Numbered from the stretch's first letter, positions 7,435 through 17,515 are shown. The stretch is DNA of 64,000 bases from Clostridium aciditolerans (GCF_016316925.1 NZ_JAEEGB010000015.1:153499-217498); one strand, 5' to 3'. Notes: a model not told the origin generated them from the letters alone. Numbers and translations: made by a program.

Positions 7435-7881
7435 TCATTGAGGAAGATATTCTAAAAAGCTTAATTGTTCTATACTAAATTGCTTTTTCATAAATTTAAT
7501 ACCATCTATCTTTTGAACCTTTTTATAGAAGCTAGTATCAATATATTTGTTTATTTTTTCATCAAATACACCTGTAGTAATATATATACCTCTTTCTATG
7601 TCATTCTGATTTAAACACTCTAAGAATGTTTCATACTCTTGTAGCAAAACCTTTTCTTTTTTATGATACTTAAATAATATGGTTCTTTCAGCTCCTGTGA
7701 GCTTTATAATAACAAAATCTGAATTTTTTAAAATTATATTATAATGTATATTATAATTCCAGCAATTTTTAGTTATGTTTTCAGTTATCATGTCTATGTT
7801 TATTCTTTTTAGCTTATACTTTGCCTTATAAGCCTCATCTTTTCTTAGTTTTAAATAAGCTTTATCAACTATATTGCTCAC
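7435..7881 (-). CDS. Small protein resembling a restriction-endonuclease-like (Mrr) domain
   Basis: This 148-residue protein is assigned a GTG start because GGAGGAGG lies just before it; the frame to 7896 would read through that ribosome binding site. The second half (ERGIYITTGVFDEKINKYID, then KKVQKIDGIKFMKK) resembles the end of Mrr-type nuclease domains, where a GVFITT strand is followed by an IDG-x2-L segment. The expected core D...(E/Q)-x-K could correspond to SDFVIIKL...LFKYHKK, so the middle acidic/Gln residue appears altered. No methylase or partner gene is nearby. It could be a degenerate nuclease fold or a regulator; the similarity is judged by eye only. Confidence 0.45.
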   Translation of the reverse strand: MSNIVDKAYLKLRKDEAYKAKYKLKRINIDMITENITKNCWNYNIHYNIILKNSDFVIIKLTGAERTILFKYHKKEKVLLQEYETFLECLNQNDIERGIYITTGVFDEKINKYIDTSFYKKVQKIDGIKFMKKQFSIEQLSFLEYLPQ

Positions 7882-7954
7882 GTTCCTCCTCCACAAATTA
7901 TTAATATTAGTTAATTATATGAAATCAAATATAATTTTGATACAATTAATTTTC

Positions 7955-8035
7955 TGCCTATTTTTAATCAAAAGTGATATTTTTTGCCTATTTTTATGAT
8001 ATAATATTTACATATTTTTAGCAGCTTCTGCTAAA
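7955..8035 (+). promoter_or_regulatory. Promoter region with direct repeats and 5' hairpin
   Basis: TGCCTATTTTTA occurs twice 30 bases apart (7955-7966, 7985-7996). Just downstream is an extended -10 TGATATAAT (hexamer 8000-8005). Around the expected start of the transcript is an 8-3-8 inverted repeat TTTAGCAG-ctt-CTGCTAAA (8017-8035). The direct repeats could bind a regulator and the hairpin could protect the 5' end of the small membrane-protein mRNA. Confidence 0.45.
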
Positions 8036-8099
8036 AGAAATAATGTAAAATCCTATCTTAATAAAAAGTTTAATAGATAATTATACGGAGGAAGCTAAA

Positions 8100-8285
8100 A
8101 TGATTCTTGCTGTAGAAATACTAGGCATATTAACTATGTTAATTTTAATATTTGCCTTGGTATGGGGATTTATAACCCTTACCCAAATATTAAATCAATT
8201 AAAATATAAAAATTACTTAATGGAAAAATTAACTCAGCATATGTATATGCTCACGAAAAAAGATGAAAACTCAAAAGATATGTAA
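8100..8285 (+). CDS. Small single-span membrane protein, 61 aa
   Basis: The frame has an excellent CGGAGGAAG ribosome binding site 7 bases before ATG and its own promoter and terminator. Residues 3-30 form one hydrophobic transmembrane helix (ILAVEILGILTMLILIFALV), followed by an amphipathic, Lys-rich tail (LNQLKYKNYLMEKLTQHMYML) that is probably cytoplasmic. I do not recognise a family. Candidate roles for such proteins include regulation of a membrane enzyme or stress sensing, but nothing in the sequence decides this. Confidence 0.7.
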   Translation: MILAVEILGILTMLILIFALVWGFITLTQILNQLKYKNYLMEKLTQHMYMLTKKDENSKDM

Positions 8286-8303
8286 AAATAAATATTTGCA
8301 AAT

Positions 8304-8342
8304 AAAATGGGTACAATTTTATTAAAAATTGTACCCATTTTT
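8304..8342. terminator. Bidirectional terminator
   Basis: A perfect 17-bp stem (8304-8320 with 8325-8341) with 4-base loop atta is flanked by A and T runs. It ends the 61-aa gene and the ligA-side transcription unit from the other strand. Confidence 0.9.
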
Positions 8343-8374
8343 AAATATACTACTTAATTTAAACTGCAAAAATT

Positions 8375-8644
8375 CTAATAAACTTTCATATAAATAAAGA
8401 AAATCGTTCCAACTGCTATTAGTATACATGCTACAGGATATGCTACGTTTTTAAAACTAGCCTTAAAGTCAAACATATTGATAGCCCAAATAACCATTGT
8501 AAAGAATATGCACCATTGAAGAGTATAATAGCTATCAAAATATTTTACATATGTAAATTGATATGTAGTAAGGAGCGTTAATACCAGTGTGAGTATTGTT
8601 AACGACACTCCCATCCATCCTAAAAAGTGAATAGCCCTTCTCAT
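8375..8644 (-). CDS. Small multi-span membrane protein, 89 aa
   Basis: The start at 8644 is chosen because GGAGGAG immediately precedes it; an in-frame ATG 15 bases upstream overlaps that ribosome binding site. Three hydrophobic segments are visible: about 8-28 (FLGWMGVSLTILTLVLTLL), 43-58 (LQWCIFFTMVIWAINM) and 68-86 (VAYPVACILIAVGTIFFIY). There is no recognisable domain. It lies downstream of pcrA-ligA in the same direction, 85 bases after ligA, and the terminator at 8304-8342 closes the unit. Confidence 0.7.
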   Translation of the reverse strand: MRRAIHFLGWMGVSLTILTLVLTLLTTYQFTYVKYFDSYYTLQWCIFFTMVIWAINMFDFKASFKNVAYPVACILIAVGTIFFIYMKVY

Positions 8645-8729
8645 TTCTCTCCTCCGCATGTTTGTGTTTTTATTTTAGTACAAACAAAACCATTTTCATA
8701 ATAAACCTTTTTTATAATTTTGTAAATAC

Positions 8730-10739
<2,010 letters not shown>

Positions 10740-13001
10740 CTAAACAGCCTCTAATGGAGCGACTCCATACATTAAGTTTTTGATTCCCATCTTATCAAAA
10801 GCTATGGTAAGTTTTATGTCATTTCCAACCTTAGAAACACTTACTATAGTTCCTACTCCAAACTTTAGATGTTTGACTTTTATTCCGACTTTGATATTTT
10901 CAAGCTTTAGAGAGTTTTTATCTTCTTTATTATTACTAGCAGCATCCACTGCAACCTGTTTAATTCCTGTATTTCTTAGCGGAGATGGTGAATTACTAAA
11001 GCTGTTCCTATTTAAATTGCTATTTAAGTTGCTATTCATAGTAGTTCCAAACTTTCCAAAGCCCCTTTTAGCAGGATTATCATATTCTACTAATTCCTTA
11101 GATATTTCCTGTACAAAATCTGATTCTGAAAAGGCAGCAGTTTTTCCAAACACTCTTCTAGTTTCAGCAGAAGTTATATATAATTGCTCCTCAGCTCTAG
11201 TTATTGCAACATAACAAAGCCTTCTCGCTTCTTCCATTTCAGCAAAATCATTTAAGGCTTGATTTCCCGGGAATATTCCATTTTCCATACCAACCATAAA
11301 TACTACAGGGAACTCTAGCCCTTTTGCACTATGAACTGTCATCATAACTACACTATCCGCCTCTTCATCAAAATTATCTATATCAGATACTAACGTAACT
11401 TTTTCTAAAAATGCGGATAGAGACTTATCTTCTGATGAACTTTCAAATTCTACAGCTGCAGATACAAGTTCTTTTAAGTTTTCTATTCTGCTTAGAGCTT
11501 CTAAATCCTTTGAATTTTTAAGTTCTTCTAAATATCCTGTAGTCTCTAATATTTCTTTTATCAAGGTAGACACCTTAATTTGATCTCTGCTTCTAATAAA
11601 GCTATTTATTAAGCTTACAAATTTCTTTATAGATGATATAGTTCTAGTTGAAAGCTTTAATACTTCTTCAACATCTAATAAAACACTATACATACACTCA
11701 TCCATTGAGCCTGCAAACTCTTGAACTTTCTGTACTGTAGTATCTCCTATGCTTCTTTTAGGAACATTTATAATTCTTTTTAAGCTTACATCATCAAGTG
11801 GATTATTTATAAACTTTAAATATGCCATTATATCTTTTATTTCTTTTCTGTCATAAAACTTAAGACCACCAACTATTCTATATGGTATATTGGATTTCAT
11901 AAAAACATCTTCAAATATACGAGATTGAGCATTAGTTCTATAAAGTACTGCAAAATTCTTGTATTTTTTATTTTGCTCCTCTCTAATTCTTTTTATTTGA
12001 GATGCTACATAAATTCCTTCATCTATATCAGAAAATGATCTATGTAATTTTATTTTTTCTCCACTTTCACTTTCCGTTCTAAGGATTTTATTCTTTCTTT
12101 GAGCATTGTTTTTTATAACATCATTAGCAGCTCTTAATATATTTCCTTTAGATCTATAGTTTTGTTCAAGCTTAATTACCTTTGCCTCTGGGTAATCTTT
12201 TTCAAAGTCTAATATGTTTCTTATGTCTGCGCCTCTCCATGCATAGATACACTGATCATCGTCACCAACAACACAAATGTTTCTATGAGCTGATGCTAAA
12301 AGTCTTACAAACTCATATTGAGACTTGTTGGTATCTTGGTACTCATCTACCATTATGTATTTAAATTTCTTTTGATAGAATTCCAATACATCTGGATTTT
12401 TCTTAAATAGCTCTACTGTTTTGTAAATTAAATCATCAAAATCTAATGCATTATTATTTTTAAGCTTTTTTTGATATAAACTGTACATATCTGCAATTTT
12501 ATTCACTCTAAAATTATGCTCATTTTCTCTCTTAAATTGTTCTGGAGATACTAAATTGTCCTTCTGTTCTCCTATTTTATTTATTATCTCTTTATCGGTT
12601 ATATCTTTATCATTTATTTTTAACTCTTCCATACACTGCTTGATTAATACTTTTTGGTCATAGCTATCATATATAGCAAAATTTTTATTATATCCTAATT
12701 TATCAATTTCTCTTCTTAAAATTCTTACACAGCTTGAGTGAAATGTGGAGACCCACATATTATCCACTTCATCGCCAACTAGGCTTCTTACTCTATCCTT
12801 CATTTCTCCCGCAGCTTTATTTGTAAAAGTGATAGCTAAAATTTTTGAAGGATATATATTTAAATCTTTTATCATATGAGCTATTCTATGCGTTAACACT
12901 CTTGTCTTACCTGAACCAGCACCAGCTAAAATTAATAGCGGTCCTTCTACAGTTACTGCTGCATCATACTGTTCCTTATTTAAAAGCTTTTTTAAATCCA
13001 T
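10740..13001 (-). CDS. pcrA: ATP-dependent DNA helicase PcrA (UvrD/Rep family)
   Basis: PcrA is a superfamily 1A 3'-5' helicase for repair, replication restart and removal of RecA or stalled polymerase. The start giving MDLKKLLNKEQ (753 aa) is preferred because GGGAGTG lies 6 bases before it; the frame extends 12 codons further without a binding site. Motifs: Q-motif LNKEQYDAA, Walker A GAGSGKT (27-33), AITFTNKAAGEM (Ia), VDEYQDTN (II), GDDDQCIYAWRGA (III), QNYRS (IV), TVHSAKGLEFPVVF (V) and CYVAITRAEEQL (VI). The Asn-rich linker before the C terminus and the Tudor-like end (KVKHLKFGVGTIVSV) are typical of Gram-positive PcrA. Confidence 0.97.
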   Translation of the reverse strand: MDLKKLLNKEQYDAAVTVEGPLLILAGAGSGKTRVLTHRIAHMIKDLNIYPSKILAITFTNKAAGEMKDRVRSLVGDEVDNMWVSTFHSSCVRILRREIDKLGYNKNFAIYDSYDQKVLIKQCMEELKINDKDITDKEIINKIGEQKDNLVSPEQFKRENEHNFRVNKIADMYSLYQKKLKNNNALDFDDLIYKTVELFKKNPDVLEFYQKKFKYIMVDEYQDTNKSQYEFVRLLASAHRNICVVGDDDQCIYAWRGADIRNILDFEKDYPEAKVIKLEQNYRSKGNILRAANDVIKNNAQRKNKILRTESESGEKIKLHRSFSDIDEGIYVASQIKRIREEQNKKYKNFAVLYRTNAQSRIFEDVFMKSNIPYRIVGGLKFYDRKEIKDIMAYLKFINNPLDDVSLKRIINVPKRSIGDTTVQKVQEFAGSMDECMYSVLLDVEEVLKLSTRTISSIKKFVSLINSFIRSRDQIKVSTLIKEILETTGYLEELKNSKDLEALSRIENLKELVSAAVEFESSSEDKSLSAFLEKVTLVSDIDNFDEEADSVVMMTVHSAKGLEFPVVFMVGMENGIFPGNQALNDFAEMEEARRLCYVAITRAEEQLYITSAETRRVFGKTAAFSESDFVQEISKELVEYDNPAKRGFGKFGTTMNSNLNSNLNRNSFSNSPSPLRNTGIKQVAVDAASNNKEDKNSLKLENIKVGIKVKHLKFGVGTIVSVSKVGNDIKLTIAFDKMGIKNLMYGVAPLEAV

Positions 13002-13084
13002 ATAATTCACTCCCTGATTACTATACAAAATTCTCATGTTTAATATTATAACATTTAAGTACTGATTTAATCATTATTAAACGT

Positions 13085-13118
13085 AAAAAATGTGCTGATT
13101 TATATCAACACATTTTTT
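13085..13118 (-). terminator. Intrinsic terminator of yerC
   Basis: A 15-bp stem with one wobble position (aaaaaatgtgctgat with atcaacacatttttt) lies 32 bases after the yerC stop and ends in T6 on the minus strand. It separates yerC from pcrA. Confidence 0.85.
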
Positions 13119-13149
13119 GGAAATCTAAAGTTTCTATATAATACATATA

Positions 13150-13458
13150 TTATTCTTCGCTATCGCCTTTTAATCTCTCTAAGACAATATTATATCCATC
13201 GCTACCATAATTTAGACATCTGTTTACTCTACTAATGGTAGCAGTACTTGCTCCAGTAGCTGCAGCAATATCTAAATATGTTCTCTTATTCTTTAACATT
13301 TTTGCCACTTGAAGTCTTTGCTCAAGCGCTTTTATTTCATTTATAGTACATATATCATCAAAAAATCTATAGCATTCTTCTTTTGTCTTTAGAGATAACA
13401 TAGCTTCACATAAAAAATCCATAGCCTCACTTTGTAATTTGGATTTATATTCTTCCAT
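13150..13458 (-). CDS. yerC: YerC/YecD family TrpR-like DNA-binding protein
   Basis: This 102-residue protein is a Trp-repressor-like helix-turn-helix factor. The HTH is obvious near residues 58-85 (YLDIAAATGASTATISRVNRCL), preceded by the family's helical core (FLCEAMLSLKTKEECYRFFDDICT, EIKALEQRLQVAKML). In Bacillus subtilis yerC lies just before pcrB-pcrA-ligA, and the same neighbourhood occurs here without pcrB. Its target genes are not established. The upstream region holds an extended -10 (TGATAGAAT, hexamer 13513-13518) as well as a stronger promoter at 13652-13680 that may give a leader with an attenuator. Confidence 0.93.
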   Translation of the reverse strand: MEEYKSKLQSEAMDFLCEAMLSLKTKEECYRFFDDICTINEIKALEQRLQVAKMLKNKRTYLDIAAATGASTATISRVNRCLNYGSDGYNIVLERLKGDSEE

Positions 13459-13512
13459 GAGCTCAACTCCTTATTTACTATACGTTATTATAATTATTTC
13501 CTATTCATTTTA

Positions 13513-13518
13513 ATTCTA
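13513..13518 (-). promoter_or_regulatory. Extended -10 upstream of yerC
   Basis: On the minus strand TGATAGAAT fits an extended -10, 55 bases before the yerC start, with only a weak -35 (TAGATT). Confidence 0.4.
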
Positions 13519-13564
13519 TCACGTATTAAAGTATTAATCTACAAAATTATTATAAATTAATACA

Positions 13565-13645
13565 AAATAAGAACAGCCCATTGGGGCATGGGCCGTTCGC
13601 TCATAAATAAAAAGGGGGCTATTTATTCCTTTTATTTATCCTTGC
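13565..13645 (-). ncRNA. Candidate small RNA or attenuated yerC leader with two C-rich loops
   Basis: A strong promoter (13652-13680) predicts a transcript starting near 13645. It would fold into hairpin 1, a perfect 10-bp stem ATAAATAAAA/TTTTATTTAT (13603-13612 with 13630-13639) whose loop carries CCCCC, and hairpin 2, a 10-bp stem GAACGGCCCA/TGGGCTGTTC (13571-13598) with loop TGCCCCAA, followed by a U-rich stretch. That gives an RNA of about 80 bases that looks terminated. C-rich unpaired loops are typical of Firmicute sRNAs that pair with Shine-Dalgarno sequences. The alternative is a 5' leader of yerC, which starts 107 bases beyond. No known Rfam family is recognised by eye. Confidence 0.5.
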
Positions 13646-13651
13646 AAGATT

Positions 13652-13680
13652 ATTATATTAAAGTAAAAATGAAATTTCAA
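13652..13680 (-). promoter_or_regulatory. Sigma-A promoter for the candidate sRNA/leader
   Basis: On the minus strand -35 TTGAAA (13675-13680) and consensus -10 TATAAT (13652-13657) are 17 bases apart. It lies in the gap after the rsuA-type gene and can only drive the RNA at 13565-13645 and possibly yerC. Confidence 0.75.
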
Positions 13681-13748
13681 GCTATTTTGCATAATTAATT
13701 GTAAAAATATATTAAAATGCCTGAATTAATTTCATATGTTAAAAAATC

Positions 13749-14465
13749 TTAAATTTTTTTAAGTATTTCCACTTCTTTTTCTGATAATTCTCTATATCCA
13801 CCTTCAATTAAATTTGTGTCTAAATCAAGTGGTCCAAATTTTATTCTTTTTAAATACACTACACTCTTATCTCTGCTTTGAAACATTCTTTTAACTTGAT
13901 GAAATTTTCCTTCCTGTATAGTTACTTTCACCTTTGAACCATCACTATCTGCTTGTAATATTTCTAGTTTAGCAGGCATACACTTGTAGCCATCATCTAA
14001 GGTAATTCCTTTTTCAAAGGCCTCAATATCTTTTTCATCAACAACTTTGTCTATTTCAGCATAATAAACTTTATCTACATGCCATTTTGGTGATATTAAC
14101 CTATGATTTAGTTCCCCATCATTTGTCAGTAATAATAGTCCTACTGTATCTTTGTCCAATCTTCCTATAGGAAATGGATTAAAAACTTGGTGTTCTGGCT
14201 CGAGCAAATCTATAACAGTTTCATCATAGTTGTCAAATGTAGCAGAAACCACACCGTCAGGCTTATTCATCATAAGATATATGTATTTTCTATAGTTAAC
14301 CAATTCACCTGAAACTCTTATTTTACAAATGTTGGGATCTATCTTCATTCCGCTATCTTTAATTATTGATCCATCAACCTCTATAGCACCATCTTTAGCT
14401 AGTGCTTTTACTTCTTTTCTTGTTCCATATCCTAAATTTGATAGAACTTTATCTAATCTTTCCAT
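13749..14465 (-). CDS. rsuA: 16S rRNA pseudouridine synthase (RsuA/RluB/E/F family)
   Basis: This 238-residue enzyme isomerises uridine to pseudouridine in rRNA. The N-terminal S4 RNA-binding domain (MERLDKVLSNLGYGTRKEVKALAK) is followed by the catalytic domain with MMNKPDGVVSAT and GRLDKDTVGLLLLTNDGELNH, where D104 is the conserved nucleophile, and the closing QEGKFHQVKRMF motif. The short S4-RsuA form suggests 16S U516-type specificity as in E. coli RsuA, but RluB-type specificity cannot be excluded. It appears monocistronic, with a GGAGGT binding site before ATG. Confidence 0.92.
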   Translation of the reverse strand: MERLDKVLSNLGYGTRKEVKALAKDGAIEVDGSIIKDSGMKIDPNICKIRVSGELVNYRKYIYLMMNKPDGVVSATFDNYDETVIDLLEPEHQVFNPFPIGRLDKDTVGLLLLTNDGELNHRLISPKWHVDKVYYAEIDKVVDEKDIEAFEKGITLDDGYKCMPAKLEILQADSDGSKVKVTIQEGKFHQVKRMFQSRDKSVVYLKRIKFGPLDLDTNLIEGGYRELSEKEVEILKKI

Positions 14466-14530
14466 CAGCTACCTCCTAATAATTTTGCATGCACCTAAAT
14501 TCTATTAATTATTATAACCTTTTAGCTATA

Positions 14531-14560
14531 AAATAAAAACAGCCTAACTAAAGACTGTTT
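14531..14560 (-). terminator. Intrinsic terminator
   Basis: aaacagcct (14537-14545) pairs with agactgttt (14552-14560) around a short loop, followed on the minus strand by TTTATTT. It lies 10 bases past the transglycosylase stop. Confidence 0.75.
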
Positions 14561-14570
14561 AAAAAATTCT

Positions 14571-15227
14571 TTATTTGCCGTAGTATTTCATAACTTTTTG
14601 TACATAATCTCTAGTTTCATATGGCAGTTTAGAAATATCTGAGGAATCTCTTACTCCTCTATATTTCAAAGTTCCTGGTCCTGCATTATAAGCAGCCAAA
14701 GCCAATTCCTTTGAATTGCCATACATATCAAGTAATCCTTTTAGATATTTTGTACCACCCTCAACATTCTGCTCTATACTATATGCATCAGATACCCCTA
14801 ACTCCTTCGCAGTACCAGGCATAAGCTGCATAAGTCCCATTGCTCCTGCATTTGATGTGGATTTAGGATCAAAATCTGATTCTTGTTTTATAACTGCCAT
14901 TATGAGGGATTTATCAAGACCATACTTTCTTGAAGCCTTTTCTACAGCTTCTTCTATACTTAAATTTCCACTCTTTATATCGCTTTTTAAGCCCTTATAT
15001 GCAGAGTTCAGTCTTTCTCCTGCACCATATCCGAGCTTACTTAAGTCTCCATCTCCAAGCCCAAGTTTGCTTAAATCTAAATTTCCATCACTATCCGTCA
15101 TAGCCTTAGTTAAGCTTTCCATAATCAGCCCAAAAGAGTCTGAGTCTCCAGCTGCTTCTTTAAACATTTGAGTCATAAGTTGAAATTGTAGAAAATCTTC
15201 AACTTTTTTATTGTTATCTACATTCAT
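14571..15227 (-). CDS. Lytic transglycosylase, SLT domain
   Basis: The 218-residue protein has a C-terminal SLT goose-lysozyme-like domain that cleaves peptidoglycan with formation of 1,6-anhydro-muropeptides. Catalytic E116 sits in AVIKQESDFDP, followed by the family motifs NAGAMGLMQLMPGTA and ALAAYNAGPG. The first 100 residues are an acidic, glycine-containing helical region with two GLGDG/GYGAG-like repeats (DLSKLGLGDGDLSKLGYGAG) and no signal peptide or membrane anchor. Export is therefore unexplained; related Firmicute SLT proteins near flagellar or spore genes share this short leaderless form. Confidence 0.9.
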   Translation of the reverse strand: MNVDNNKKVEDFLQFQLMTQMFKEAAGDSDSFGLIMESLTKAMTDSDGNLDLSKLGLGDGDLSKLGYGAGERLNSAYKGLKSDIKSGNLSIEEAVEKASRKYGLDKSLIMAVIKQESDFDPKSTSNAGAMGLMQLMPGTAKELGVSDAYSIEQNVEGGTKYLKGLLDMYGNSKELALAAYNAGPGTLKYRGVRDSSDISKLPYETRDYVQKVMKYYGK

Positions 15228-15298
15228 GTTTTCACCAACCTATGTTTTCTTTTCACTAAATTATATATCGTATTTTATAATAATAACTTTATACAAAA

Positions 15299-17302
15299 TC
15301 ATTCTGCATTGAATATAAATGTGTCGTAGTCCTCATAAGAAACTTCACTATACTGGCTCTTAGCTAATACTAATACCTTATACTCTTCTTTGCAAAATGG
15401 TATAAATGTATAATAATTTTTTTTGCTATAATTTTGAACTAAATTCCACTCCCCTTTTTCCATGACATAAAACTCATACATTACATCTTTTCCACCCTCA
15501 CTATGTACAGTAAAATTTATAGATTCATTACATATAAACTTTACCTTATCACAGGTTATTTTAGTACCCGTTATAGGAAATGCATCATGTACTTCTACTT
15601 TTATATCTCTTTTACAATCAAAAGGTTTATCGCTATCTTTATTTTTAGCAAAGAGTTCCACGCTGTATAAACCACTGTATTTAGGGGTAAACACATATGC
15701 TTTCTCTAAGACATAATCTGTTTCTTCAACTTTACGTTCATTGATTTTTAAAACATACTTAAGAAGTGTATTAGTAGTATTTCTAGTTATAGAATTTATA
15801 CTAATTTTATCCCCAACTATATAGTATTCCTTCGCTGGGAATAGTATATAATCAATATTAGCGGGAACATATTTAAGTGCCTCTAAGCTCTTTATCCAAT
15901 GACAGTCAAATTCTCTGCTTGAGTATTTGTCTTTAACTCTTATTTCAAGTTCATAACATCCCTGCTTATTGGGAATAAAGTTTATCCAATTACATGTTCC
16001 ATAGTCCATCTTCTCTAATTCTAATCCATCTCTTTTTATTATAAAACTATATCTTAAGTCGGTACCGCCTGATGCATTAACTTTAACATTAACCTTCTCA
16101 TCGACTAAAACATTACTGCCTTTATCTATCAGAACTCTATCAATTCTCACTGGTTCTTTACTATGTTCATCTATTATAAAGCTCATCGTTTCTGATGCTT
16201 CATATTTTCCTTCGAAAGACTTATCTTTAACCCATAGTATTAATTTATATTCTCCAGGAATCTTACTTTTCCATATATAAGTTTTATTTCTTGTATATCC
16301 TGAATCTTCAGGGCATTTTCCTTCAATTATGTATCTGTATAATACCTCTCTTCCACCAACAATTTCTGCTTTAAGCACTATAGATGTTTCACATAGCTGT
16401 GGAGAGTTTAAATCAGCTGCAAAACTTTTTATAAAAATTTCATTATACTTTTTTACTTTGAAATGGATTATGGCTCTATCGTCATATTCACTGGTAGAAT
16501 ACATATCCTTTGCTAAACACAAAATCTTATAATCTCCACTTTGTTCTGCTATATAACTTACAGTTCTTTTTGTTGAATAATCTTGTACACAATCAGCTTC
16601 CCCATTCGAAGTTATCTTTACAAACTTGTATAGTATTGTTCTATTTTCATCATAAGTTGCGTCAACCTGGAATATAATCTCGTGATTTTCAATTAGATCT
16701 GAAGTTAAACACCTAAAATCAGTTATTTCTACTTTTTTTAATGGGATAACTTCAAATTCAACGGTTTGAAAATCATCATATTTATTTTTAGAGTCTATAT
16801 TCTTACACTCTACTAATATTTGTCCTCTTCCAATAGATTTGGTTGTCCACGTAAGGTCATTGTCTGCAGAATAGTCTTTTATAATCTTCCATTCATCATT
16901 AATTCTGAGCCAATACCTAAACATGAGTGGAAATTTATTAGCATCGACAAATAAATTAACTTTTTCTCCTAAATCGAATTCATATTTGTTCAGGGTTATA
17001 CTATTTATTAACTTTTCTTCAACTTTACCTATTATATAATCTAATCTGGATACATAGTCAAAGCTTTTTTCTCCTTTTACCTTTTTAGCTTGTATCATTA
17101 TTATGTATTTTCCATCTTCCTCTGGAACCCATGAAGCCTTATCCTCTTCAGTAAAATCTTTTAATGTACTCCATGTTCCATTACACCCAATCATATATTT
17201 ATATAAAAAATCTTCTCCTAAATTATTTTCAATAGTTATTATTATATTTGTATCTTTTTCTTGTGGACTCTCTAAATTACAAATAATACCTAACTCATTC
17301 AT
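15299..17302 (-). CDS. Seven-repeat triple-tyrosine-motif (Y_Y_Y type) protein
   Basis: This 667-residue protein consists of about seven repeats of roughly 90-95 residues. Each contains an Ig/fibronectin-like strand pattern ending in a Y-x-(Y/W) core and a hallmark close such as GKYIIMIQAKK, GDYKILCLAKD, GEYKLILWVKD, GCYELEIRVKD and GLYSVELFAKN, followed by a YD/FD doublet. This is the pattern of the triple-tyrosine motif (PF07495) known from sensor-kinase periplasmic modules and free-standing clostridial proteins. No signal peptide, anchor or enzymatic domain is visible, so location and ligand are unknown. It is divergent from pullulanase. The leader contains a distal inverted repeat at 17326-17382. 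Confidence 0.75.
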   Translation of the reverse strand: MNELGIICNLESPQEKDTNIIITIENNLGEDFLYKYMIGCNGTWSTLKDFTEEDKASWVPEEDGKYIIMIQAKKVKGEKSFDYVSRLDYIIGKVEEKLINSITLNKYEFDLGEKVNLFVDANKFPLMFRYWLRINDEWKIIKDYSADNDLTWTTKSIGRGQILVECKNIDSKNKYDDFQTVEFEVIPLKKVEITDFRCLTSDLIENHEIIFQVDATYDENRTILYKFVKITSNGEADCVQDYSTKRTVSYIAEQSGDYKILCLAKDMYSTSEYDDRAIIHFKVKKYNEIFIKSFAADLNSPQLCETSIVLKAEIVGGREVLYRYIIEGKCPEDSGYTRNKTYIWKSKIPGEYKLILWVKDKSFEGKYEASETMSFIIDEHSKEPVRIDRVLIDKGSNVLVDEKVNVKVNASGGTDLRYSFIIKRDGLELEKMDYGTCNWINFIPNKQGCYELEIRVKDKYSSREFDCHWIKSLEALKYVPANIDYILFPAKEYYIVGDKISINSITRNTTNTLLKYVLKINERKVEETDYVLEKAYVFTPKYSGLYSVELFAKNKDSDKPFDCKRDIKVEVHDAFPITGTKITCDKVKFICNESINFTVHSEGGKDVMYEFYVMEKGEWNLVQNYSKKNYYTFIPFCKEEYKVLVLAKSQYSEVSYEDYDTFIFNAE

Positions 17303-17325
17303 CTCTATTTACCCATCCCCTGTTT

Positions 17326-17382
17326 AGGCATCTGAAAGAAAATAAACCAGCAGATGGACTAGTTATTTTTTTGAAGATGCCT
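17326..17382 (-). other. Leader inverted repeat of the triple-tyrosine gene
   Basis: aggcatct (17326-17333) and agatgcct (17375-17382) form an 8-bp perfect stem enclosing 41 bases. It lies between a TATAAT at 17402-17407 and the start codon on the minus strand, so it would be in the mRNA leader and could influence translation. Confidence 0.35.
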
Positions 17383-17438
17383 TAATATGTATCTAAATTC
17401 CATTATACTATAATCCCATATTCTGTAATAGGTTTTTA

Positions 17439-17467
17439 TTAACATTTGTATAATAATTTAATATTAT
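17439..17467 (+). promoter_or_regulatory. Likely promoter of the pullulanase gene
   Basis: -35 TTAACA (17439-17444) and -10 TATTAT (17462-17467) have 17-base spacing, 49 bases before the ATG. The AT-rich context lowers confidence. Confidence 0.45.
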
Positions 17468-17515
17468 AGTTATAAAATAGTTTTAGCATCACCTTATTAA
17501 ATGGAGGCTATTTAA

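Noticed and set aside
13600-13640. Tiny minus-strand open frame in the RNA upstream of yerC (starts MSERPM, about 15 codons)
   Set aside because: No ribosome binding site at proper spacing, and the sequence is better explained by the two hairpins; a leader peptide cannot be fully excluded.
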